The notes under the pieces were generated by a model. It saw nothing but the letters and a program-made list of their open reading frames with translations, searched no databases and was not told the DNA's origin. Shown here in pieces: positions 52,369 through 63,067 of a stretch of DNA of 64,000 nt (position 1 is the stretch's first letter; every line of letters begins with the position of its first letter). Position numbers and translations under genes: made by a program. The DNA comes from Streptomyces jeddahensis (lineage in GTDB: Bacteria; Actinomycetota; Actinomycetes; Streptomycetales; Streptomycetaceae). Location: contig NZ_LOHS01000196.1 in NCBI RefSeq assembly GCF_001642995.1, forward strand, positions 48,755-112,754. Direction: 5' to 3'.

Positions 52369-52416
52369 GTGCACATTTTCCGGTACCACCGAGGCCTCGG
52401 TCCCTCGGGCCCCACA

Positions 52417-52487
52417 CCTTGCGGACCGCCTGCACGTCACGCCTTGGGGACCGCCTGCACGTCACGCCTTGGGGACCGCCTGCACGT
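52417..52487. repeat. 25-bp tandem repeat spanning the 3' end of the YceI gene
   Basis: Units at 52417-52441, 52442-52466 and a partial at 52467-52487 (CCTTGGGGACCGCCTGCACG). The third encodes the true C-terminus VQAVPKA; the other two lie past the stop and copy the same codons, including the stop. Confidence 0.85.
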
Positions 52488-53343
52488 CCAAGTCAATCTT
52501 GATGCTGGGTCCGACCACCGCTATGCCACGCGCGAGCATCGTCTGCCAGCTGATCGTGAAGTCGTCGCGGTGCAGTTCGGTGGTGGCGCGGCAGGCGGCC
52601 CGCGTCTCGCCCTCCATGCCGGTGCCGACACCGAGATACTCGGTGTCGAGCGTGATCGTGCGCGTCACGCCGTGCAACGAGAGCGCACCGGTGATCGCCC
52701 ACCGGCTGCCGCCCCTGTGCACGAACCGGTCGCTGTAGAACTCGAGCACCGGAAACCGGTCCACGTCTAGGAAGTCGGCGGACCGCAGATGGTCGTCGCG
52801 CATCTTGACATTGGTGTCGATGGAGGAAGCATCGATGACCACATGCATCGCGGAGTGCTCGATGCGCTCGGCTATGCGTATGACCCCCGCGAACGTGTTG
52901 AACCGGCCGTGGATACGGGCCAGCCCGATATGCCGCGCGGTGAAGCCGATGGAGGAGTGCGTCGGCTCGATCTCCCAGTCCCCGGGCTGCGGCAGCACCG
53001 GCAGCTGGGCGACCTGCAGCGTGACATCGCCGAGCGAGGCGTGCGCGCTCTCACCGACCGAGGCGTTCGCGTGGTACGGAGTGAAGCCCTCCGCGGAGAC
53101 CGCCAGGCGGTAGTCACCGGCCGGCACGGTCGCGACGAAGGAGCCGAAGGGGTCGGTGCTTCCGCTGACCACCGTGCGGCCCATCTCGTCGCTGATGGCG
53201 AACTCGGCGTTCCGCACCGGCTCGTTCACCGGGTCGAGCACCCGACAGCTGACCACACCGGCCGAAGGCGGCACCTGCACCGCGGAGAAAGGACCCGAGC
53301 GCAGAACCCGATTCGATTGACTGCCCCGCCGACGGCCGAACAT
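52462..53343 (-). CDS. YceI-family lipid-binding protein with an N-terminal Ig-like domain
   Basis: 293 residues from ATG 53343, preferred because AGGGGG lies 9 bases upstream. Residues about 20-95 resemble a carboxypeptidase-regulatory-like beta-sandwich (VVSCRVLDPVNEPVRNAEFAISDEMGRTVVSGSTDPFGSF). Residues about 107-293 are a YceI barrel (WEIEPTHSSIGFTARHIGLARIHGRFNTFAG), which binds long isoprenoids. No signal peptide. The 3' end is tandemly duplicated. Confidence 0.88.
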   Translation of the reverse strand: MFGRRRGSQSNRVLRSGPFSAVQVPPSAGVVSCRVLDPVNEPVRNAEFAISDEMGRTVVSGSTDPFGSFVATVPAGDYRLAVSAEGFTPYHANASVGESAHASLGDVTLQVAQLPVLPQPGDWEIEPTHSSIGFTARHIGLARIHGRFNTFAGVIRIAERIEHSAMHVVIDASSIDTNVKMRDDHLRSADFLDVDRFPVLEFYSDRFVHRGGSRWAITGALSLHGVTRTITLDTEYLGVGTGMEGETRAACRATTELHRDDFTISWQTMLARGIAVVGPSIKIDLDVQAVPKA

Positions 53344-53493
53344 GCGCAACATCCCCCTGTGCCACTTGCCTCACTCGTATCGAGGATGCATTCGACCACT
53401 GATGCGGCATTCGAGGCAACACACGCTCACATTACGGGAATGCAGCGGAAGTAATGTGAGCTGGCACGAGTAATCCCGAATTGGTCGGTGCAG

Positions 53494-56316
53494 TTACTGA
53501 TTCTTCAGGTGGGATGTGGTTTCTGCGGGTAGCACCCCACCACGCCCCGGCGGCGCCCGAGCCTCACGACCGGTCGTCGGCCCTGCCTCGGCGGCCGCCC
53601 ACATCAGTCCCCCGGCGGCCGCCCCCATGACGGCCAACGCCCCGTCCCTGTCCGTACGGAGCACCGTGGCGCCCCCGCTCTGCAAAGCCGCGACGGTGCC
53701 GGGCGAAGGGTGCCCGTACGGGTTGTCCTCGCCACATGAGATCAGGGCCAGACGGGGAGCGGCGCGACGCATGAGCACGGGATCCTGGTACGCCGAACCG
53801 TGATGGGCCACCTTCAGCACATCCACACGCGGCAGCCGTGCGCCCGAAGGGGTCCGCAGCAGTGCCCGCTGCGCGGGTGGTTCGAGGTCGCCGAGAAGCA
53901 GCATGGTCAGTCCTGCGGTTCGTACGAGCAGCGTGACGCTGGCGTCGTTCGGGCCCTCCGGCTCTGGCGCCGGGCGCGGTGGAGGCCACAGCACCTGCCA
54001 CTCGAGGGAGCCTGTGCGCCGCCGCTCCCCCGCCGCAGCCCGGCTCACCGGAATGTTCCGGACGGCCGCCTGTCGGCGAACGAACTCGGCTTGATCGGGC
54101 GGCTCCTGAAACCCGGTCGTCTCGATCGCCCCGACCGAACGCCCGCGCAACACCCCGGGCAGCCCCGCCACATGGTCGGCATGGAAGTGCGTCAGCAGGA
54201 CGAGCGGAATGCGAGTGATACCGAGCGAACGCAGACAACGGTCGGCCAGCACCGGATCCGGCCCGGCGTCCACGACCACCCCGCTGCCGTGTCCTGCAGA
54301 GAGCACGGCGGCGTCCCCCTGGCCCACGTCGCACAGCACCAGCCGCCAGCCGGGTGGCGGCCATCCCGTGATCACCCGCTTCAGCGACGGCGGTTGCACC
54401 ACCACGACCAGGAGCAGCAGGGCGCAGGCCGCGATCCACCAGGGGTGCCTCACCATCCGCCGGCCCACCAGCACGACCACAGCCGTGGCGATGGCGAGCA
54501 ACAACCCGCCGCTCCAGCCGCCCGGCCAGTCCACGCCGTTCCCGGGCAGTGCCGCACCGGTACGGGCGATCTTCGCGATCCAGTCGGCGGGCCAACTCGC
54601 GCACCAAGCCAGCGCCTTGGCGAGGGGCATCGCCACAGGTGCCGCCGCCAGCGCGGCGAAGCCCAGCACGGTGGCCGGGGCCACCGCGAACTCCGCCAGC
54701 AGATTGCAGGGCACCGCCACCAGACTCACCCGCGCGGCCAGGACCGCCACGACCGGGGCACACACCGCTTGGGCGGCAGCCGCCGCGGCGAGAGCTTCGG
54801 CCAGACGCGGCGGCACACCGCGCCTCCTGAGTGCGGCACTCCACCGCGGGGCGACCGTGAGCAGGGCACCGGTGGCCAGTACGGAGAGCAGGAAGCCGTA
54901 ACTGCGGGACAGCCACGGGTCGTAGAGGACGAGCAGCAGCACCGCCGCGGCCAGCGCGGGGATCAGGGAGCGGCGCCGCCCGGTGCCGATGGCGAGTAGC
55001 GCGATGCCTCCGCAGGCCGCCGCCCGCAAGACGCTCGGCTCCGGCCTGCACACGATGACGAAGCCCAGGGCGAGGGCGCCGCCGAGCAGCGCGGTAGCCC
55101 GCAGGGGAATACCGAGGCGCGGAGCGAGACCGCCCCGCTCCGCCCTGTGGGCCCTTCCCGGCGGTCCGATGAGCAGGGCGAGCAGGATCGTGAAATTGGC
55201 CCCGCTGACAGCAAGCAGATGCGTGAGATCCGTCGCCTTGAAGGCATCGTCCAGGTCGGCCGGTACACGGGAGGTGTCTCCCACGACGAGCCCCGGCAGC
55301 AGCGCCCGCGCGTCCGGCGGCAGCCCGTCCGTGGCCTCGCGAAGCCCGCCGCGCAACTCTCCGGCGAACCGCTGTAGCCCGGACGGTGCTCCCACGACAT
55401 GAGGGCTTTCGCCGCGGCTCACGCGCAGCACTGCCGCGATCCGTCCGCTGTCGGCGAGCGGCGGCGCGAGCCGTGCCTGCACACGCAGATGTGTCGAGGG
55501 AAGCAACGCGAGCCAGGGCGAGCTGCCAGGGTTCCGCGCCGTGGGCGGACCAGTGGTGTGAGACCTCCCGGAATCCGATGGGGTGGGCGGGATCGCGTCG
55601 GCGATCAGGAGGACCGGTGTGCGGGTCGACGTCGCCGTGCCGTCCGGCGTCACGACGCGGAGCACCTGGGCGTCGATGACCACACTGGTCGGTGCCAGGT
55701 GATGCCCCTTGATGCGCGGTCTGGTGAGACGCGGGTCCGAGCTCACCTCCAGCTCCGCCGTCACCTCGGCGTATCGCGCCGCCAGGGCGGGGACGGGACC
55801 GCGGCGTACATCGGCCCCGTGGAGAGCGGCCGAGGCGGTGGATGCGGCCGTGCAGAGAAGGACCGCGGCCACCGAGAGGCGTCCCCACGCTCGCCGGGGC
55901 CCAGCGGAATGCGCCTGCCTCCTCGCTCTCGCGACCACTTCTGGCAGCAACAGCATCCCGGCTGCCACAACGGAGAACGCCACCGCAAGTGTTGCCCAGC
56001 CCGGAGGCGCCCCCAGCGCCACGGCCGCCGCCGCCCACGCCGCCAGCGCGGGCGGCACGAGACGGAGGTCGGGAGGCCCTTCCTGCCGCGGGTGTGCCAC
56101 ACCGAGCCGGTTCCCGGACGCCGCGTGCACAGCCTGGCGAGGAGCCTGCGGGGGTGCCGTGCCCGCCGTGGGGACGGATGCCGACGGGGTCCCCGTGTCC
56201 ACCGAGGGGAGGGATGCCCGCGGGGTCCCCGTGTCCACCAAGGAGACGGATTCCGGCGCATGGTTCGAGGACGCAGGTCCTCGCCTGCCGCGTGTGTGAA
56301 CTGGCCGCCGGCTCAT
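53494..56316 (-). CDS. comEC: ComEC/Rec2 DNA-uptake channel protein
   Basis: 940 residues. N-terminal membrane region and OB-like ectodomain; central competence domain with LLAVSGANFTILLALLIGPPG; C-terminal metallo-beta-lactamase domain with LTHFHADHVAG near 709-718. In competent bacteria it moves single-stranded DNA across the membrane. The first 60 residues contain a short repeat (VDTGTPRASLPS, VDTGTPSASVPT). The start overlaps the comEA stop as ATGA. Confidence 0.92.
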   Translation of the reverse strand: MSRRPVHTRGRRGPASSNHAPESVSLVDTGTPRASLPSVDTGTPSASVPTAGTAPPQAPRQAVHAASGNRLGVAHPRQEGPPDLRLVPPALAAWAAAAVALGAPPGWATLAVAFSVVAAGMLLLPEVVARARRQAHSAGPRRAWGRLSVAAVLLCTAASTASAALHGADVRRGPVPALAARYAEVTAELEVSSDPRLTRPRIKGHHLAPTSVVIDAQVLRVVTPDGTATSTRTPVLLIADAIPPTPSDSGRSHTTGPPTARNPGSSPWLALLPSTHLRVQARLAPPLADSGRIAAVLRVSRGESPHVVGAPSGLQRFAGELRGGLREATDGLPPDARALLPGLVVGDTSRVPADLDDAFKATDLTHLLAVSGANFTILLALLIGPPGRAHRAERGGLAPRLGIPLRATALLGGALALGFVIVCRPEPSVLRAAACGGIALLAIGTGRRRSLIPALAAAVLLLVLYDPWLSRSYGFLLSVLATGALLTVAPRWSAALRRRGVPPRLAEALAAAAAAQAVCAPVVAVLAARVSLVAVPCNLLAEFAVAPATVLGFAALAAAPVAMPLAKALAWCASWPADWIAKIARTGAALPGNGVDWPGGWSGGLLLAIATAVVVLVGRRMVRHPWWIAACALLLLVVVVQPPSLKRVITGWPPPGWRLVLCDVGQGDAAVLSAGHGSGVVVDAGPDPVLADRCLRSLGITRIPLVLLTHFHADHVAGLPGVLRGRSVGAIETTGFQEPPDQAEFVRRQAAVRNIPVSRAAAGERRRTGSLEWQVLWPPPRPAPEPEGPNDASVTLLVRTAGLTMLLLGDLEPPAQRALLRTPSGARLPRVDVLKVAHHGSAYQDPVLMRRAAPRLALISCGEDNPYGHPSPGTVAALQSGGATVLRTDRDGALAVMGAAAGGLMWAAAEAGPTTGREARAPPGRGGVLPAETTSHLKNQ

Positions 56317-57554
56317 GGCCGTACGAGATTCTGCAGGTCGGCGAAGCGTCGGTCTCCGATGCCGTTGACCTCACGGAGCTCGTCGACCGAGCGGAAACCG
56401 CCGTGTTGGGTGCGGTAGGCGATGATGTGCTGTGCCAGCACAGGACCGACGCCCGGCAGCGTGTCCAGCTGTTCCGCCGTGGCCGTGTTGAGGCTGACGG
56501 GACCGGCGGGGGCCGCGCCGGAGCCGGCCCCTGCCGCACCCGGCGCTACAGGCCCTCCTGTCATGGCTCCCGGGGGCCCGCCGACGACCACCTGCTCGCC
56601 GTCCACGAGGAGGCGCGCCCGGTTGAGTCCTCCGATATCCGTGCCCGGGCGGACACCGCCCGCCGCGCGCAGCGCATCCGCAACCCTGGAGCCCGCGGGC
56701 AGCTCGTGGATTCCGGGGTCGCGTACCCTCCCGCTGACGTCGACGACGATCGCTGCGCCGCCCCCGTCCGGGAGGGCTCCTCTCGCTGCCCCCGCACCCA
56801 CCCCGGCCGAGGCGTCCGGCGCTGCTTCCTCCCCGGCAGCCGGGGCCTCCGCGCGCACCACGTCAGGCGCGCGCACCGGCTGGGTCCGCCCGGTCCAGAA
56901 GTGCTGCACCGCGAAGACCGCTGCGGCAACGAGGACCACGGCGAGCGCTGTCACGCTGCGCCGCTCGAGACCGCATCTCAACTGCAGCCACAGCGGAAGC
57001 CGTTCCCGTACGGCAAGCGCGGCCCGCCCTCGCCACGACGGCTCCGCGCGTTCCGCATGCCCCGTGGAGTCGGCCGTGTCCTCGGCCGCACCGGCACCAT
57101 CCGGCGCGCCGCCAGTCGCAGCACCAGGCCCTTCGGCAGGCGCGGCATCCGGCCCACCACCAGGCGCAGCACCAAGCCCCCGAGCGGGCGCAAGACCAGC
57201 AGAAGCAGAAGCAGACGGAGACGCAGACGCAGACGCAGACGCAGCAACAGAACCTTCGCCGGCCGGCCCCCCGGGCGGCGGGCCATGCTCCGAATCCCCC
57301 CGCCCCCGCCGCCCCGCCTGTTCCGCCTCCGCGAACAGCGCCTCCGCCCGCAGGCGCAACGCCTCGGCCGAAGTGCGCCGGCGGCCGACTCGCCCCCGCC
57401 CGTGCCCGTAGCCGTAACCGCGGCCGTGGCCTTGGCTGTAGTAACCGTGGCGCCGGCTGTGACGTCGCCGTGCCCGGAGGTCGGAGGCGGGTCCGCGCCC
57501 CGGCCCACTCGTGACGACGGTGACCCTGTGGCTGGAAGGTGATCGAAGTCCCAT
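56313..57554 (-). CDS. comEA: ComEA-like helix-hairpin-helix DNA-binding protein
   Basis: 413 residues. One transmembrane helix (about 207-225, SVTALAVVLVAAAVFAVQHFW), a SLBB-type segment (IVVDVSGRVRDPGIHELPAGSRVADALRAAGG), and a C-terminal HhH pair (SLNTATAEQLDTLPGVGPVLAQHIIAYR). The long cytoplasmic front half is low complexity (Ala/Ser and Gly/Ala). DNA receptor for ComEC in the classic system. Confidence 0.9.
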   Translation of the reverse strand: MGLRSPSSHRVTVVTSGPGRGPASDLRARRRHSRRHGYYSQGHGRGYGYGHGRGRVGRRRTSAEALRLRAEALFAEAEQAGRRGRGDSEHGPPPGGPAGEGSVAASASASASPSASASAGLAPARGLGAAPGGGPDAAPAEGPGAATGGAPDGAGAAEDTADSTGHAERAEPSWRGRAALAVRERLPLWLQLRCGLERRSVTALAVVLVAAAVFAVQHFWTGRTQPVRAPDVVRAEAPAAGEEAAPDASAGVGAGAARGALPDGGGAAIVVDVSGRVRDPGIHELPAGSRVADALRAAGGVRPGTDIGGLNRARLLVDGEQVVVGGPPGAMTGGPVAPGAAGAGSGAAPAGPVSLNTATAEQLDTLPGVGPVLAQHIIAYRTQHGGFRSVDELREVNGIGDRRFADLQNLVRP

Positions 57555-57680
57555 GGCCGCGAAGCTATGCCCCGCGAGACCAACCCGCTGATCTTGCTCG
57601 AATTCCGTGGATTACCCAGCAGTTGTGGATAACTGCGTCACCCACAAGGGCCGCGTCCACACACCCGACCGCGCGCCCCC

Positions 57681-58526
57681 TCACCGAGGCGAAACGACAA
57701 CCCCCAGCAATCCGGGTCCCGTATGGGCCCCGATCACCGCACCCACCTCGCTCACATGCAGGTCGGCCACCCCGGGCACCCGCTCCCGCAGCCTCTCGGC
57801 GAGTGCCGATGCCCGTTCCGACGCCGCGAGATGGTGGACGGCGATGTCGACGCGGCCCGTTCCGGCGCGCTCGGCCACGACCTCCTCGAGTCGGGCGATC
57901 GCCTTGGAGGCGGTCCGCACCTTTTCCAGGAGCTCGATGCGGCCACCGTCGAGCTTGAGCAGCGGCTTGACCGCGAGAGCCGATCCGAGAAGGGCCTGCG
58001 CGGCCCCGATCCGGCCACCGCGGCGCAGATAGTCGAGAGTGTCGACGTAGAAGTACGCGTACGTGCCCTTGGCCCGCTTCTCGGCGGCCGCGACCGCCTC
58101 GTCGACCGTACCGCCGGCCTCCGCGGCCTCGGCCGCCGAGAGGGCGCAGAAACCGAGGGCCATGGCCACCATGCCGGTGTCCACAACGCGTACAGGCACA
58201 GCCGCCTGTCCCGCCGCGAGCACGGCGGCGTCGTACGTTCCCGACAGCTCTGAGGACAGATGCAGCGAGACGATCCCGGTGGCGCCGGCTTCGGCGACCT
58301 TGCGATACGTCTCGGCGAACGCCTCCGGGCTGGGCCTGGAGGTGGTCACGGGCCGCCGCTCCTGCAGCGCCTGGGCCAGCGAACGTGCCGAGATCTCGGT
58401 GCCCTCGTCGAGCGCCTGGTCGCCCAGGACCACCGTCACGGGTACCGACGTGATGCCGTGGCGCTCCATCGTCGGCTTCGGCAGGTAGGCCGTGGAATCC
58501 GTGACGATGGCGACATGGCGGGACAT
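57681..58526 (-). CDS. DegV family fatty-acid-binding protein
   Basis: 281 residues from MSRHVAIVTDSTAYLP. SerDegV pattern: TDSTAYLP, then TTSRPSPEAFAETY, SSELSGTYDAAVLAA, and the C-terminal HTGPGLLGVV. Such proteins bind a fatty acid and can serve as FakB subunits of fatty-acid kinase; no fakA is nearby. Confidence 0.93.
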   Translation of the reverse strand: MSRHVAIVTDSTAYLPKPTMERHGITSVPVTVVLGDQALDEGTEISARSLAQALQERRPVTTSRPSPEAFAETYRKVAEAGATGIVSLHLSSELSGTYDAAVLAAGQAAVPVRVVDTGMVAMALGFCALSAAEAAEAGGTVDEAVAAAEKRAKGTYAYFYVDTLDYLRRGGRIGAAQALLGSALAVKPLLKLDGGRIELLEKVRTASKAIARLEEVVAERAGTGRVDIAVHHLAASERASALAERLRERVPGVADLHVSEVGAVIGAHTGPGLLGVVVSPR

Positions 58527-58796
58527 GAGCTGGAGATTACCTGCCGGGGCGCCCGGGCGGCAGCCCGGCCCCACCGGCCTTCTGCGGGATCACCCACCGG
58601 CATGCTGCAGGACCGGCCTCCAATCCTCTGCCCGATCACCGCGACGACGCACACGGAGCCAGCCACAACGGCGCACACGCCACGAGCCACAGCAACACAC
58701 GGAACCAGCCACGACGGCACGCGCGTTCACCCAACGGCACAGCCACCGCATGAGTCTTCAGCCGGCCGCCAGAGCCGCCGCCCACATCAAGTCGTG
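58527..58796. other. 270-base non-coding stretch with a 45-bp imperfect repeat
   Basis: CACACGGAGCCAGCCACAAC near 58649 recurs as CACACGGAACCAGCCACGAC near 58694. No gene is evident between degV and the coiled-coil protein. Confidence 0.5.
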
Positions 58797-59564
58797 TCAA
58801 GTCGTGTTCTCGGGGCGGGCCTTCTTCTGCCACGAGTACGTGACCCGCGGGCCCGGCGGTGTGATCGCGGGCCGCGTCGGCTCCTGGCCTGCCGCTGCCG
58901 AGGAGTCCTGCCAGGTCTGTTCGGCGGCGGCCCCTTCGGGACCCGGGGCCTCCGGCCACGAGGCGGCGGGACGCGACGCCGGACCCGGCGACGACCCCGC
59001 ATGCCGCGGCTGCTCCGGCTCCGTCGTCCAGTGGCGCAGGGCGCCCGCCTCCACGTCGATCTGGGCACTCAGCGACTCGAGGTCGTCGTCCGCGAACCGG
59101 CGCGCACGGTCACGCGCCGCCCAGCGCAGGGCGTCCGCCGACGTGGTGATCCGCTCCGTACGCTCCCGCAGCGCAGGCAGCTGCTCGGCGAGGCGGGCCC
59201 TGTCCGGCTCGCTCTCCAGCCGCTTGAGCTCGTCGTCCAGCTCGTGTCCGTGGACGCTGAGGCGCTCGAAGAGGCCGAGGGACTCCTTCAGCGAGGCGTC
59301 CTCGGCCACGGCCGCGTGCAGCGCGTCCTGGGTGGCCCTCATCGAGGTGCGCAGGTGCAGGCGCAGCTGGGCCAGCTCGCCCACGGCTCCCGGCTGTGCG
59401 AGCGTCCGCGCACGCAGCGTGGTGTCCTCCACCGTGCGGCGCGCCTGGGTGATCGTGCGGTCCACGCCGCGCTTAGCGGCGCCGACGACCTTCACCGTGG
59501 CGTACCCCGCCACCACGACGAAGAGCACGAACAGCAGCGCCACGACTGCGATCACGACGTCCAT
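58797..59564 (-). CDS. Single-span membrane protein with coiled coil
   Basis: 255 residues. N-terminal transmembrane helix at about 3-25 (VVIAVVALLFVLFVVVAGY), then a long helical region (about 30-180), with heptad-like LKRLESEPDRARLAEQLPALRERTERITTS, and a disordered Pro/Ala/Glu-rich tail. Unknown function; a possible structural or secretion-linked membrane protein. No enzymatic motif. Confidence 0.75.
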   Translation of the reverse strand: MDVVIAVVALLFVLFVVVAGYATVKVVGAAKRGVDRTITQARRTVEDTTLRARTLAQPGAVGELAQLRLHLRTSMRATQDALHAAVAEDASLKESLGLFERLSVHGHELDDELKRLESEPDRARLAEQLPALRERTERITTSADALRWAARDRARRFADDDLESLSAQIDVEAGALRHWTTEPEQPRHAGSSPGPASRPAASWPEAPGPEGAAAEQTWQDSSAAAGQEPTRPAITPPGPRVTYSWQKKARPENTT

Positions 59565-59688
59565 GACGCTCCTCCCAGGACCTGTACCGGTTCTCCCACG
59601 GTAAACGGAAGAGGCAGGCCGAGGGTTCCTGTGGAACCCCCAACCTGCCCGTAGGGGACTACCCCGACCGACTACCTCGCCCCGGGTC

Positions 59689-59717
59689 GGCCGGGACGGT
59701 GCCGCCCCGTCCCGGCC
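59689..59717 (-). terminator. leuS terminator hairpin
   Basis: GGCCGGGACGG / CCGTCCCGGCC, 11-bp perfect stem with a 7-base loop, 12 bases past the leuS stop. Confidence 0.75.
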
Positions 59718-59728
59718 ACAGGCCCCGT

Positions 59729-62635
<2,907 letters not shown>

Positions 62636-62702
62636 GATCCTCAAAGCTCCATCGATCGTCTCTGCCAGCGGTCCGGAAGCCGTGCGCAACCGGTTCGGAA
62701 AC

Positions 62703-62727
62703 GAAAAAGCCCCTCGCACAGGAGGGG
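62703..62727 (-). terminator. Intrinsic terminator in the leuS leader (attenuator)
   Basis: CCCCTC-N6-GAGGGG followed by CTTTTT on the minus strand, 68 bases before the leuS start. One of the few textbook Rho-independent terminators in the window, and it lies before the gene. Confidence 0.8.
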
Positions 62728-62741
62728 ACGCCGCGCCGATT

Positions 62742-62765
62742 CCGACGGGTCTTTTCATCCGTCGG
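62742..62765 (-). promoter_or_regulatory. Hairpin after the leuS leader peptide
   Basis: CCGACGG / CCGTCGG, 7-bp stem with a 10-base loop, 6 bases after the leader stop codon. A ribosome paused at the stop would block it. Could be the pause hairpin or an antiterminator component. Confidence 0.6.
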
Positions 62766-62771
62766 CACTGA

Positions 62772-62810
62772 TCAGCGCGGCCCGCTAAGCAGAAGGCGTA
62801 CGGCACGCAT
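62772..62810 (-). CDS. leuS leader peptide
   Basis: 12-residue ORF MRAVRLLLSGPR with three consecutive Leu codons (CTT CTG CTT). TACCCT, a plausible -10 element (62817-62822), lies 6 bases before the ATG, so the mRNA may be leaderless. It has the same layout as the leuA leader peptide. Confidence 0.7.
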   Translation of the reverse strand: MRAVRLLLSGPR

Positions 62811-62986
62811 GGCGTCAGGGTACCGCAGCCCTCGCGCGGCCCGCGACGAGCTTCCGCCGGGGGGCGGAACCGTCGGCCACGCGCGCGTGGCGTGGCTCAC
62901 ACCGTTGAAGGGGCGGGGCTCACCCCGCGTACTGCTATCGGGGCAGCAGAAATCCCGGGTTGCCCTTTGGTAACAACGCAATAACT

Positions 62987-63009
62987 CAAACCACGTACCC
63001 AACGGTTTG
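62987..63009. promoter_or_regulatory. Dyad upstream of the terminal membrane protein gene
   Basis: CAAACC-N11-GGTTTG, 59 bases before the gene. Possibly an operator; nothing more can be said. The gap 62811-63067 otherwise has no gene. Confidence 0.3.
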
Positions 63010-63067
63010 CTGACACCTAGCATGCGGCTGTGGGAACGCTTTGCCGAACCATTCGGAGTCGCCGCCC

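Noticed and set aside
62636..62830. T-box riboswitch upstream of leuS
   Set aside because: I see no T-box consensus or specifier stem. The leader ORF plus terminator explains the region better.
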